From: Streptomyces erythrochromogenes
GTDB lineage: Bacteria > Actinomycetota > Actinomycetes > Streptomycetales > Streptomycetaceae
Reading direction: 5' to 3'
Assembly (NCBI RefSeq): GCF_036170895.1
Contig: NZ_CP108036.1
Span: 7,971,501 to 8,035,500, forward strand
DNA: 64,000 nucleotides
Part shown: piece by piece, positions 26,035 to 34,297 of the stretch
Layout: each line of letters opens with the position of its first letter
How positions within the stretch are numbered: position 1 is the stretch's first letter
Program-made: the position numbers and the translations under genes
Notes under the pieces: model-generated
Told to the model about the DNA's origin: nothing
The model's input: the letters and a program-made list of their open reading frames with translations, nothing else
Database searches by the model: none

Positions 26035-27273
26035 ATGGCTCCTCAGGACGAGCGGTGTGCGTCGACCCTTCGGGCGGTCAGACGCTGGGTGGCCGCCGAC
26101 CAGGTACCGGTGGAATCCGACGGCCTCGCCCTGGCCCGGTCCGTCAACGACCACGTGCGGCGCACGGGAAAGCACTTCCTGCCGAAACGCATGCTGATCC
26201 GCCTGAGCGAAATCCGCCACCGGAATACGGCAGGTCTCCCCTTTCTCCGCGCCTTTCTCGAATGTGTGCTGGACAAACACGAAAACCGCTTCTGGAATCG
26301 CACCTATCTTTCGCTTCCCGTTCTGGAGCTCCTCCTGGACGAACGGAAATCCGCAGTGAGCGCGGACCGGATGGCCACCCTGCTCATGGCCGATGTCATC
26401 CGGTTCGAGGCAGCGGCTGCGGGCGGGTCGCGGGAGGGGCCCGGCCGGGGCCGGCCGGATGCGGAGACGGTGAGCACGCGGTTGAGGCATGCCCTGAGGT
26501 TCGTCTCCCAGGGTATCGGCGGATCCGGGGCCGAAGACCTGCCGTCACGCCTGGACGGCGGTCGCTGGTCGCGTCTGGAGGGCCTCGCCGATCATCTGCC
26601 TCAGCCGCCGGCGACGGACGCCTGGTCATGGTTCGACGTGACCGTCCAGCCGGTTTACGTACTGCACGACGAATACTTCTTCATCCGCATTCTCCAGGCA
26701 CATGAAATGCTCTTCACCTCGATGTCGGAGCATGTGAAATCGGCCGTCTCCGCACTGCGGGAAGGGTATCCGGAGGAATGTGCCCAGCGAATAGACGACG
26801 CGGTTGCGGTGTTCGAGCGGGCCGCCGGGCTGTTCCGGACGGTCGCCACGATGCGGGCGGAACATTTCGCCACCTTCCGCCATTACACCCAGGGGGCCAG
26901 CGCCATCCAGTCCGAGCAGTACAAACGCTTCGAGAGCCTCTGCGGCGTGCCGCACGCTTCGCGCCTGCACTCGACCGCCTTCACGAGCGTCCCCGCCGTA
27001 CGGGCCGAGACGCTGCACCCCGGCCACGACACCGTCACCCGCGCCTACCTCGACCTCCGCCACGAGCGAGGGCCGGGCGGGGCGGCATGGAGCGGCCTCG
27101 ACGCCGCGCTCGGCCGACTGGAGGCCAGGCACCAGCGGTGGAAGTCGGCCCATCGCGGCCTCGCCGCGCGCATGCTCGGCGACGCCCACGGTTCCGGTCA
27201 CACCGACGGCGTGCCGTACCTGACCGGGGCCCTGGAGAATCGCCTGTTCCGGCAACTGCCCTTGAGCCGCTGA
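26035..27273 (+). CDS. tryptophan 2,3-dioxygenase-superfamily heme protein (divergent)
   Basis: 412 residues from ATG 26035 (GAGAGG upstream; GTG 26029 also in frame). TDO landmarks are seen in order: LHDEYFFIRILQAHEMLF (residues 210-227), GASAIQSEQYKRFESLCG like the TDO GFQSxQFR helix, and the proximal-heme region with Trp369 and His373 in RWKSAHRGLAARMLG, then GSGHTDGVPYLTGAL like the TDO GTGGSSGxxYL loop. By my alignment the distal His of TDO (Xanthomonas His55) is replaced by Leu220. It is longer than TDO (about 280-300) because of N-terminal and central insertions. Part of the gene is less GC-rich than its neighbours. It may use an indole or other substrate in specialised metabolism; none is proven. 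Confidence 0.75.
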   Translation: MAPQDERCASTLRAVRRWVAADQVPVESDGLALARSVNDHVRRTGKHFLPKRMLIRLSEIRHRNTAGLPFLRAFLECVLDKHENRFWNRTYLSLPVLELLLDERKSAVSADRMATLLMADVIRFEAAAAGGSREGPGRGRPDAETVSTRLRHALRFVSQGIGGSGAEDLPSRLDGGRWSRLEGLADHLPQPPATDAWSWFDVTVQPVYVLHDEYFFIRILQAHEMLFTSMSEHVKSAVSALREGYPEECAQRIDDAVAVFERAAGLFRTVATMRAEHFATFRHYTQGASAIQSEQYKRFESLCGVPHASRLHSTAFTSVPAVRAETLHPGHDTVTRAYLDLRHERGPGGAAWSGLDAALGRLEARHQRWKSAHRGLAARMLGDAHGSGHTDGVPYLTGALENRLFRQLPLSR

Positions 27274-27412
27274 GCGGCGCCATCGCCGGTGATGCCGCTG
27301 GGGGCATGCCCACGGCCCCTCCCTTCCAGCGTCCGCAGCGGCACCTCCGCCTGCACCCGGACGGGACCGGCGTACAGGTGACGTCGTCGGGGCGTCGTGC
27401 GTTGGTAGGGGC

Positions 27413-27604
27413 ATGGATGACGTACTGGACCTGCTGGACGCACTGCTCGACGGGGTCACGGAACCCCGCCTGAAGCTGATCAGCGCGGACGAGGCGCGGG
27501 CGCTGATCGTGCTCCTCGGCCTGCTCGAGGACGACGGGCAGCCCGAGGAGATCCGCCGAGCCGCCGGCGACATGCGATACCGCATCAGCACCCGCCTGGC
27601 CTGA
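27413..27604 (+). CDS. small acidic hypothetical protein
   Basis: 63 residues from ATG 27413, mostly helical, Leu- and Asp/Glu-rich (DDVLDLLDALLDGVTEP then a second helix with LIVLLGLLED). There is no signal peptide and no recognised family. Codon use fits a real gene. It stands in a run of plus-strand hypotheticals. Confidence 0.5.
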   Translation: MDDVLDLLDALLDGVTEPRLKLISADEARALIVLLGLLEDDGQPEEIRRAAGDMRYRISTRLA

Positions 27605-27721
27605 GGCCACCGGCGTGTCTGCCGTGCCCCGGTCCGGCCGCGCGGTAGGGGTGGTGGGCGGACTCCCGGGGCGGCGGCAGGGTCCGATCCGGCGAGACGG
27701 GCGAGAGCGGGAGCGTGGCTT

Positions 27722-28228
27722 GTGGCGATGGTCGGACTGTTCTGGGTCACCGCGGACGCCGTGTACGTGGGGTCGCCGCCGACCGCCATCGGCTGCTGCG
27801 TCCGGCTGACCTCCGACGGGCTGGAGACCGTGGACCCCGACGGCTCCCGGGCGTGGACGTGGGCCGAACTGCGTTCCGCCGTCGTCGAGGACGTGCCCAC
27901 CGCGGGCACGCCCGGCCGTGTGTCGAGGCTCCTGGGGTCGATGGTGTCGGCCGCGGTCGGGGCCTTCCTCGGGGAGGGCCCGCCCGAGATGCGGCTGCGG
28001 CTGGAGACGGAGGCCGGGCCGCAGGAGGTGACCGTGCACGCGGCGGCGGCCGGCGGATACGAGGCCCGGGAGGCCGCGCTCTCCCAGGACCTGCTCGACC
28101 GCTTCGTCGCCGGGACCGCAGACCCGCGCCCCCTCGGAGCGTGGGGTCGCGAGCACGCACTGGAGGGCACGCCCAAGCCCGCCGTCCGGGAAGCCCTGCT
28201 GGAGACGTGGGCACGGGCACAGGCCTGA
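27722..28228 (+). CDS. hypothetical protein
   Basis: 168 residues; GTG at 27722 (an ATG two codons later is an alternative). It starts with a short beta-rich part (VGLFWVTADAVYVGSPP) resembling PH-like or scaffold folds, with a central helix (RVSRLLGSMVSAAVGAFLG). I do not recognise a family. It is co-directional with the next hypothetical gene 50 bases on. Confidence 0.65.
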   Translation: MAMVGLFWVTADAVYVGSPPTAIGCCVRLTSDGLETVDPDGSRAWTWAELRSAVVEDVPTAGTPGRVSRLLGSMVSAAVGAFLGEGPPEMRLRLETEAGPQEVTVHAAAAGGYEAREAALSQDLLDRFVAGTADPRPLGAWGREHALEGTPKPAVREALLETWARAQA

Positions 28229-28277
28229 CGGCACCCCCCGAGGCTCTGCGAGGGGACGCATCGGGCAGACTGCCCGG

Positions 28278-28907
28278 GTGATCGTTCTGCAGCCGGTCCT
28301 GGAGATCCGGGCGAGGCGTGACGGCTTCGACCTTTGGCCGGTGGCCGAGGCGGAGCCGTACGGATTCCTGCCGCTCAGCGGTGCGCTGTCCCCGGCAGAA
28401 GTCGGTACGGCGGTCGTGTCGATCGCCGCGTGCAACGACTGCGACCCCGACGACGGGCGCCCGCCGCGGCCCGCCGACCCGCTCGGAGCCTTCCTGCACG
28501 GTCTGCTCACCATGGACGACCTGTTCGCGTCCGGCGGGCTGCGGGTCACCGACACGGTTCACGGCAGGACGCTGGTGCCGGGCTGCTGCAACGGGATCGA
28601 CGAGCGAACCGACTGGGCCGAGGTCGTCGACGGCTCCGGCTGGGCCTCCTTCGGCCACGACCCGTCACCGTTCGCCGAACGCTTCGGCGAACGGGTCCGG
28701 TTGACCGTGGATGCCGACCAGGAGGACAGCCCGGTGATCGAGCTGCCGGTGACAGAACTGCGCGGCCTGCTCTCCCGCGCGGAGCGCGACCTGGCGGACT
28801 TCATGCACCTGGTCGAGCCGTGGGCGGCCCGTCACGTTCCCGGTCACGCCGAGGCCGCCACCGCGGCCGTGGCCCGCGCACTGGCCGTACCTGCGCCCGT
28901 ACAATGA
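28278..28907 (+). CDS. hypothetical protein
   Basis: 209 residues from GTG 28278. Two Cys-containing patches occur (ACNDCDPDDGR and GCCNGIDERTDW), along with GSGWASFGHDPSPF, a pattern I have seen only in actinobacterial hypotheticals. No signal peptide or membrane helix. The stop at 28905-28907 lies inside an inverted repeat upstream of the MarR gene. Confidence 0.7.
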   Translation: MIVLQPVLEIRARRDGFDLWPVAEAEPYGFLPLSGALSPAEVGTAVVSIAACNDCDPDDGRPPRPADPLGAFLHGLLTMDDLFASGGLRVTDTVHGRTLVPGCCNGIDERTDWAEVVDGSGWASFGHDPSPFAERFGERVRLTVDADQEDSPVIELPVTELRGLLSRAERDLADFMHLVEPWAARHVPGHAEAATAAVARALAVPAPVQ

Positions 28908-28932
28908 CAACAAGTTCCCGAACTGTCATTGT
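28901..28932. promoter_or_regulatory. inverted repeat upstream of marR, putative autoregulatory operator
   Basis: ACAATGACA (28901-28909) and TGTCATTGT (28924-28932) are exact 9-bp inverted arms 14 bases apart, with an inner AGTTC-CC-GAACT. The site ends 25 bases before the MarR start and overlaps the upstream gene's stop. MarR proteins usually bind such palindromes in their own promoter. Confidence 0.6.
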
Positions 28933-28957
28933 GCTGTCGGTTGCTGGAGGGTGTGAC

Positions 28958-29404
28958 GTGTCGGAACAGCTGGCGCTGCTGGTGGCGGACGTGTTCGAGG
29001 CCGCCGGCTTGCTCCGCAAGATGGGGGAGGGCGTCGCAGCGGCCGAGGGACAGACCCAGGCCCGCTGGCAACTGCTCAGCGTGGTCTCCGAGGAGCCGCT
29101 GACCGTCGCCCGGGCCGCCCGCCGCCTGGGGATCGCCCGCCAGGGAGTGCAGCGGGTCGCCAACGACCTCGTCCGCGAGGACCTCGCCGGCTTCCACCCG
29201 AACCCGGACCACCGCGGATCACCGCTCCTGACCCTCACCCCGCTCGGACGCACCACACTGGAGCGGATCACCGACCGCGCGAGCGCGATCCATCAGGTAC
29301 TTTCCGCCGACATCGCCACGGCCGACATCGCGGCCGCGCGCAGCCTCCTGCACCGACTGATCGACGAGGTGCACCGCTACGAGGAACAGGCCGCGGACGG
29401 CTAG
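28958..29404 (+). CDS. MarR-family transcriptional regulator
   Basis: 148 residues; GTG at 28958 with GGAGG seven bases upstream. The winged helix is EEPLTVARAARRLGIARQGVQRVANDLVREDLA followed by the wing NPDHRGSPLLTLTPLG. Flanking helices form the usual dimer interface. The last codon pair GGC TAG uses the CTAG that flanks a MITE, so the natural end of the gene is preserved by the target duplication. It is likely autoregulated through the palindrome just upstream. Confidence 0.88.
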   Translation: MSEQLALLVADVFEAAGLLRKMGEGVAAAEGQTQARWQLLSVVSEEPLTVARAARRLGIARQGVQRVANDLVREDLAGFHPNPDHRGSPLLTLTPLGRTTLERITDRASAIHQVLSADIATADIAAARSLLHRLIDEVHRYEEQAADG

Positions 29405-29564
29405 GCCCTCTCTTTCGGATCTTGCCGGGCCCGCGCCGCCCGGCACCGCACCTCGCCGCGTTGTCGGGGCGCCCGAGTACGTCCAGTACTCGGGCGCCCC
29501 TCCGCCTTGCGATGCACGGCACCGGACGACGCGGGCTCTACCGACAAGATCCGAAAGAGACGGC
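29405..29564. mobile_element. 160-bp MITE with CTAG target-site duplication
   Basis: Terminal inverted repeats at 29405-29428 and 29541-29564 match at 22 of 24 positions and share TCTCTTTCGGATCTTG. The element is flanked by CTAG on both sides (29401-29404 and 29565-29568), the duplication made by IS5-type transposases. It encodes nothing. Inside is a perfect 15-bp hairpin (29466-29500). It sits exactly between the convergent MarR and NUDIX genes, whose TAG stops both lie in the flanking CTAGs. I infer a non-autonomous derivative of an IS5-family element. Confidence 0.85.
29466..29500. terminator. perfect hairpin inside the MITE, acts as bidirectional terminator
   Basis: GGGGCGCCCGAGTAC (29466-29480) pairs fully with 29486-29500 around a GTCCA loop. 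Lying between two convergent genes, it can end both transcripts, so the MITE may have brought a terminator. Confidence 0.65.
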
Positions 29565-30068
29565 CTAGTCCTCGCCCGGAAGCACCTCGACCGCTCGTGC
29601 GATGAGGTCGTGGACCAGGAACTCGCCGGGCCTGCGGTTCTCCTTGAGGAGGACGAGGTCGTCCCGGCCGAACCAGCCGTAGGCGGAGTGCTTGGTCCAC
29701 TCCAGCGCGGGATCGTCCAGGTCGCCGTCGACCTCGACGAGATAGTCGGCCTCGTGACGGAGCCCACCGCCGTCGTCACCCGTCCAGGTGGTGGTGCCCA
29801 GGAACCGCCGCACGCGGCGCAGGCGCCAGCCGGTCTCCTCCTCGACCTCGCGCGCGAGGGCCTCCAGTACCGTCTCGCCGGCCTCGACATGGCCGCCCAC
29901 GACGTCCCACGTGTCGGGGAACAGCCGCCGCTCCGCGCTCCGCTTCTGGGCGAAGGCCGCACCGTCGCGGTCGAGGATGACGGCGCCGACGGTCCAGACC
30001 TCGCCCGCCGCGGGAACGGGCACCTCGACGCCGGCGTCGACGCTGAATGACGGCCTGTGAACGGACAT
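29565..30068 (-). CDS. NUDIX hydrolase
   Basis: 167 residues from ATG 30068 (weak ribosome site). The full Nudix box is present: GGHVEAGETVLEALAREVEEETGW near residues 60-82. It hydrolyses a nucleoside diphosphate linked to another group; the sequence does not tell which. The stop TAG (complement of 29565-29567) is within the right-hand CTAG of the MITE. Confidence 0.88.
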   Translation of the reverse strand: MSVHRPSFSVDAGVEVPVPAAGEVWTVGAVILDRDGAAFAQKRSAERRLFPDTWDVVGGHVEAGETVLEALAREVEEETGWRLRRVRRFLGTTTWTGDDGGGLRHEADYLVEVDGDLDDPALEWTKHSAYGWFGRDDLVLLKENRRPGEFLVHDLIARAVEVLPGED

Positions 30069-30261
30069 GCCCGGCAGCCTATGCCGCAAGCCCGTTGGGA
30101 GCCACGAGCTCCGGGGCGGCGACACGCCCGCGGCGGCGAGTGTCGTGCTGACCGGCTACCGGGAGGGCGAGGTGAAGGCGTCCATGAGTGAGCTGAAGGC
30201 GGCCGGTTGGGCGGGCCGGGGGCGCCTTCGGGGGCCGCGGACCGCCGCGTAGGGTCGGTGC

Positions 30262-30789
30262 ATGCGTGATCAGACAGACCAGGGGCACGGCAGCGTCGGC
30301 GGTCCCGCAGAAGCCGGGGCCGTGGTGTTCGCGTGCGCCGCGTGCGGTGTCCCGCTGACCGGTCCGCTCAGCCCGCTGCCCGCGGTGCCCGAAGCCCCCT
30401 ACCACGCCTGGTCGGAGGACGATGAGCCCGGTCCGCTGCCGGCGACCGTGCCGTCCGGACGCTACGCGATCGAAACGGAGCCGCACGGTGCCCCCTTGGT
30501 CGTCGCCGAGGCACCGGGACCGGTGATGCCGCGTTTCGGCGGGCACTGGAATGCGGACGGCAAGCCGCTGGTGTCGCGGGGCCCGCGGGGCAACATCGTC
30601 GTCAACCCGGACGACGCCCGCGGCCTGGAGCTGGAACACGCGGCCCCGGCCTGCTGCGGAGCCAGCCCGGACGGCGGAATGAACCAGCTGTGCGCCTGCG
30701 GAACCCTCGTCGCGACCCTCTCCTCCGACTGCGCCATGCCGTACGAGCTCCACCTCTCGGCCGCCCACGTACGCGCGGTCCGGCCGTGA
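30262..30789 (+). CDS. hypothetical protein with zinc-ribbon-like cysteines
   Basis: 175 residues from ATG 30262. CAACG near residue 30 and CCG / CACG near 130-150 could form a metal site. The middle is Pro-rich and has GPRGNIVVNPDDARGL. No known family recalled. Its TGA overlaps the GTG of the SUKH gene (GTGA), so the two are translationally coupled. Confidence 0.65.
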   Translation: MRDQTDQGHGSVGGPAEAGAVVFACAACGVPLTGPLSPLPAVPEAPYHAWSEDDEPGPLPATVPSGRYAIETEPHGAPLVVAEAPGPVMPRFGGHWNADGKPLVSRGPRGNIVVNPDDARGLELEHAAPACCGASPDGGMNQLCACGTLVATLSSDCAMPYELHLSAAHVRAVRP

Positions 30790-31502
30790 CGCGCGGGCAG
30801 CCTTCCGCCGCAGACGACGACGCGCTCATCGCCCGGCTCCGCGCCCGCGCATGGGATCCGGGCCTCCGCCTCGACCGGGCCACCCTGCCCGCCGCCTGGA
30901 TCCGCGAGAGCTACGGAGCGGACCACCTGGACCGGATCAGCTCCGACATCCTGTCGTACGGCAGCAACGGCACGGTCCAACTCGCCTCCCGGCGGGAGGA
31001 AGTGACCGCCTACTTCGCCGACGCTCCCCGCGGCCCCCTGTTCGCCCCGCTCTCCCGCACCGACGTCGACGAGGCGGAACGCAGCCTCGGCCGCCGCCTG
31101 CCCCGGCTGCTTCGCCGCGTCTACACGGAGATAGCCGACGGGGGCTTCGGCCCCGACGGCGGACTCGCCTCCCTCGCCCGGGGCAACCGCGCACCGGGAC
31201 ACCTCCACGACTGGACCTCCGCAGTGGACGTGCACGAGCGCAACCGCGCAGTCGACGGCGTGCCCGCATCGTGGTTCTTCCTCACCGGCGGCGGCTGCTC
31301 GATGGAGTGGTACGTCTCGCTGGCCGCCGTCGACCATCCCGTACTTCTCTACGACGCCGACGGCTGGGTCGCCGACTGGGGCGAGGACCCGCACGACGGC
31401 CTCCGGCACGCCACCGCCTCGCTCAGGCACTGGCTGTGGACCTGGGCCGACGGCGACGACGTATGGGAAGAGGTCCTCGCCCGACAGCGTGCCGAAGAGT
31501 GA
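30786..31502 (+). CDS. SMI1/KNR4 (SUKH) family protein
   Basis: 238 residues from GTG 30786. The SUKH core is visible: SRTDVDEAERSLGRRLPRLLRRVYTEIADGGFG, followed by the acidic loop, FFLTGGGCSMEWYVSL and SLRHWLWTWADG. In bacteria many SUKH proteins are immunity proteins to polymorphic toxins; no toxin gene is adjacent, so this may be a free-standing cytosolic version. Coupled to the upstream hypothetical. Confidence 0.8.
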   Translation: MTRGQPSAADDDALIARLRARAWDPGLRLDRATLPAAWIRESYGADHLDRISSDILSYGSNGTVQLASRREEVTAYFADAPRGPLFAPLSRTDVDEAERSLGRRLPRLLRRVYTEIADGGFGPDGGLASLARGNRAPGHLHDWTSAVDVHERNRAVDGVPASWFFLTGGGCSMEWYVSLAAVDHPVLLYDADGWVADWGEDPHDGLRHATASLRHWLWTWADGDDVWEEVLARQRAEE

Positions 31503-31536
31503 CCTCCCGCCGTACGTCCGCTGGGACAATCACGGC

Positions 31537-31995
31537 ATGCACCTCCGCATCGACGCCTCCGACCTGCCCGGCCGCACCTACGCCCCGTCCGGGGCGCAGC
31601 CCTACCGCAACGTCCACGTGGCGGTCCAGCGCCGCGACCGCCCGGCCGAGCTCCTCGACCCGCAGCCCGGTGACGCCCCGACGGCGGTGTGGACCCTGCA
31701 ATGCGCGACGGTCGCCACACCGGCGGGGACCGACGTCAAGGGCCCCTACGTCCAGGGCCGTCCGGGCACCCGGTTCGTCTACCTCTCGTGGAACGCGGTC
31801 GACGAGGCGGGCGCCTTCACCATGTTCCGGCGGGCCAAGCTGATGCTCGACGCGGTCCCCGCGCCGGTACTGGACGCGGCCGTGCGCACCGGGCTGCTCG
31901 TCGGACGACTCGGCCTGACCGACGCCTGGGGGGCGCCCCTGTGCGCCGGGGTCGTGCCGCCCCGCATCACCTGGAGCGCGGAACCTGCCGACTGA
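31537..31995 (+). CDS. DUF5990 family protein
   Basis: 152 residues from ATG 31537, chosen because the family starts with a strand like HLRIDASDLPGRT; a longer GTG start at 31489 overlaps the SUKH gene by 14 bases. The core is VHVAVQRRDRPAELLDPQPGD and TDVKGPYVQGRPGTRFVYLSW. Function unknown. The stop faces the DUF1963 gene. Confidence 0.8.
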   Translation: MHLRIDASDLPGRTYAPSGAQPYRNVHVAVQRRDRPAELLDPQPGDAPTAVWTLQCATVATPAGTDVKGPYVQGRPGTRFVYLSWNAVDEAGAFTMFRRAKLMLDAVPAPVLDAAVRTGLLVGRLGLTDAWGAPLCAGVVPPRITWSAEPAD

Positions 31996-32016
31996 CCGGG
32001 GGCGGCAGACCGGTGC

Positions 32017-32835
32017 TCAGGAACAGTCGAAGCGTTCCTTCACCGGCCGCCCCGGGCAGCGCCGGCACTCGAAGAGGTAGACCCCGCCCGCGTCACCCAG
32101 CATCAGACCGGCGTCCTCGTACCGGACACCCTGGTCCTCCACGGGAGTCCACGTCAGCCGGGACGCGGCGTCCGCCTCCCGGCTCTCCACCGTCAGCAGG
32201 TGGTCCATGCGCTGCCCGCACCCCGAGCAGTCCGGCCACTGCGGATCCTGGCACCAGCCGGGATACCCGCCCAGCTTGGTCCCCGGCGCGGTGGACAGGT
32301 GGTACTGGTAGTCCCAGCCCGTCTCCGCCTCCACCTGCTCGAATCGCGGCTCCAGCAGGTCCCACAGCTCGTAGGGCAGGTCCCAGCTCGGGTACTCCTC
32401 GACCAGTTCCGGGTGGACGACGCACGGCCTCGGGATCTTCCCGTACGGGACCTCGCCACCGACCGCCGGTGCCTCGCGGACGGCACCGACGGCCGCCGCG
32501 TCCCGCCAGTGCACCTCGGGGACCACCCAGCACCCGTCGTGACGCCGCGGGCACCACAGCACCTGCAACAGATCACGGCCGGCCGGGAACGGTACGAGCC
32601 CCAGGGCATCGGCGGCGCGGACCTGCACGACCGGCACCATCGCAGACCGGTGGTGGTACGGACACACGGGCCACGGCTCCTCCAGCGGCCACAGCAGCGG
32701 ACCGCCCACCGAACTGTCCCGGCACGTCGGAGCACCGGCACGGGGGTGCAGCCGCACCGTCCGCTTCCGGAGCGGGGCGACCTCGGGGAACAACTGCTCC
32801 ACGTCCAGCGGGCGGGGAGGCGTACGGCGGGTCAT
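32017..32835 (-). CDS. DUF1963 (YwqG-like) protein
   Basis: 272 residues from ATG 32835. The C-terminal half has the DUF1963 signature KLGGYPGWCQDPQWPDC, then a CxxC (SGCGQRM), DHLLTVES and GVYLFECRRCPGRPV with another CxxC, suggesting a zinc site. Free-standing DUF1963 proteins have no assigned reaction. Cytosolic. Confidence 0.8.
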   Translation of the reverse strand: MTRRTPPRPLDVEQLFPEVAPLRKRTVRLHPRAGAPTCRDSSVGGPLLWPLEEPWPVCPYHHRSAMVPVVQVRAADALGLVPFPAGRDLLQVLWCPRRHDGCWVVPEVHWRDAAAVGAVREAPAVGGEVPYGKIPRPCVVHPELVEEYPSWDLPYELWDLLEPRFEQVEAETGWDYQYHLSTAPGTKLGGYPGWCQDPQWPDCSGCGQRMDHLLTVESREADAASRLTWTPVEDQGVRYEDAGLMLGDAGGVYLFECRRCPGRPVKERFDCS

Positions 32836-32885
32836 GGGGCACAGGCTACGTGCACGGTCGCCGCAGGTGGGACGGGATATTCGGT

Positions 32886-33071
32886 TCACGGCCGCGCTAC
32901 GCGGCGGCACACTGCGGGGTGTTGCGCGGCGGCCCGTTCGGCCTGGTGCCGGGAGACACGGCCGGACACGGCGGTCGCGGTGCCGGCGGCGGCGACGGCG
33001 GTGCGTGCGGCGACGCGGACGACACCCGGCCGTCCGGCACGTCTCAGGGGGCGGCCCAGCATGGTCCTCAC
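32886..33071 (-). pseudogene. truncated SHOCT-protein gene (N-terminal part only)
   Basis: From GTG 33071 the frame encodes RTMLGRPLRRAGRPGVV and RTAVAAAGTATAVSGRVSRHQAERA, the conserved N terminus of Streptomyces SHOCT proteins. After about 50 residues it runs into CRRVARP and stops; the Gln/Pro linker and the SHOCT helix pair are missing. I infer a deletion joining the remnant to the DUF1963 upstream region. Confidence 0.6.
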
Positions 33072-33101
33072 CTTGCCCTTTTCGGTCGCGGGCCGAGTGG
33101 A

Positions 33102-33341
33102 TCAGGCGGCGTCCTCGTACGCCCGCTCCACCACGGCCGCCGGGATGCGCTCGTGCGCCACGAGCTCACCGCCCGCCCTGCGGACGGCGCCGGTGATACC
33201 GGCGGCCCAGGTGTCCTCCCAGACCAGCATCGCCGCGGACGAGTTCGGCACGAGGTCCTCGGCGGTCAGCGCGAGGTCCTCCTCGCTGAACAGGCCGCCG
33301 ACCTCACCCTCGATGTCGTCGAACACCGACGCCCCGGAGGG
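33102..33341 (-). pseudogene. truncated DUF6325/DUF1269-like gene (C-terminal part only)
   Basis: The frame ending at 33102 reads SGASVFDDIEGEVGGLFSEE, NSSAAMLVWEDTWAAGITGAVRRAGGELVAHERIP, the C-terminal half of a small alpha/beta family (DUF6325) usually encoded next to SHOCT genes. Upstream, the frame becomes Arg-rich and no start or N-terminal half is found before the PPK2 gene. It pairs with the truncated SHOCT gene as remains of one operon. Confidence 0.6.
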
Positions 33342-33505
33342 ATCGAGGGCGCCCCGGACCGCACCGTCGGCCCGCCGCCGAGCCACCGCACCACGACGGC
33401 GGCGGGCGTACCGACACGCCCGGGCCGGACGGACGTCGTTGCGCCCGGATGCCCGCCGTGACTGACTTGATCGACACATCGGACCACGACGGGGAGGCGA
33501 GCGCC

Positions 33506-34297
33506 ATGGGTCTCAAGAGGGCGGTCTACGAGCAGGAGCTGCTGCGGCTGCAGACGGAGCTGGTCAAGCTCCAGGAATGGGTGCGTACGGAGGGTGCACG
33601 GCTGGTCGTGGTCTTCGAGGGACGCGACGCGGCGGGCAAAGGAGGAACGATCAAGCGGGTCGCCGAGCACCTCAACCCGCGCGTGGCCCGCATCGCGGCC
33701 CTTCCGAAGCCGACGGAACGCCAACGCGGCCAGTGGTACTTCCAGCGCTACGTGGAGCACCTGCCGGCCGCCGGCGAGATCGTGCTCTTCGACCGCAGCT
33801 GGTACAACCGCGCCGGCGTGGAGCACGTGATGGGCTTCTGCACCCCCGCGGAGCACCAGCGCTTCCTGCGCCAGTGCCCGGTCTTCGAGCGCATGCTGGT
33901 GGAGGACGGGATCCTGCTCCGCAAGTACTGGTTCTCCGTCAGCGACGCCGTCCAGGAGGAACGCTTCCGCCGCCGTACGGAGGACCCGTTGCGGCGCTGG
34001 AAGCTCTCCCCGATGGACCTGGAGTCCCTCACCCGCTGGGAGGCGTACTCCAGGGCCAAGGACGAGATGCTCGTCCACACGGACACGGAGGACTGCCCCT
34101 GGTACGTGGTCGAGAGTGACGACAAGCGCAGCGCGAGGCTCAACATGATCGCCCACCTGCTGTCCTCGGTGCCGTACGAGGACGTGGCCCTGCCATCGCT
34201 CACCCTCCCGCCGCGGCCCCCGTCGACGGGCTACGTGCGCCCGCCCAAGGACCTCCAGAAGGCCGTCCCCGACCACGCGGCCGGCCTCACCCGCTAG
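33506..34297 (+). CDS. ppk2: polyphosphate kinase 2 (PPK2)
   Basis: 263 residues from ATG 33506, with GGGGAGG eight bases upstream; a start at 33449 would add 19 residues. Walker A is FEGRDAAGKGGTIKRV near residue 40, Walker B FDRSWYNRAGVEHVMGF near 95-110, and the lid helix RRRTEDPLRRWKLSPMDLES follows. Single-domain PPK2 uses polyphosphate to phosphorylate nucleoside mono- or diphosphates. The 3' end overlaps a terpene-synthase-like fragment on the other strand by 11 bases. Confidence 0.92.
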   Translation: MGLKRAVYEQELLRLQTELVKLQEWVRTEGARLVVVFEGRDAAGKGGTIKRVAEHLNPRVARIAALPKPTERQRGQWYFQRYVEHLPAAGEIVLFDRSWYNRAGVEHVMGFCTPAEHQRFLRQCPVFERMLVEDGILLRKYWFSVSDAVQEERFRRRTEDPLRRWKLSPMDLESLTRWEAYSRAKDEMLVHTDTEDCPWYVVESDDKRSARLNMIAHLLSSVPYEDVALPSLTLPPRPPSTGYVRPPKDLQKAVPDHAAGLTR

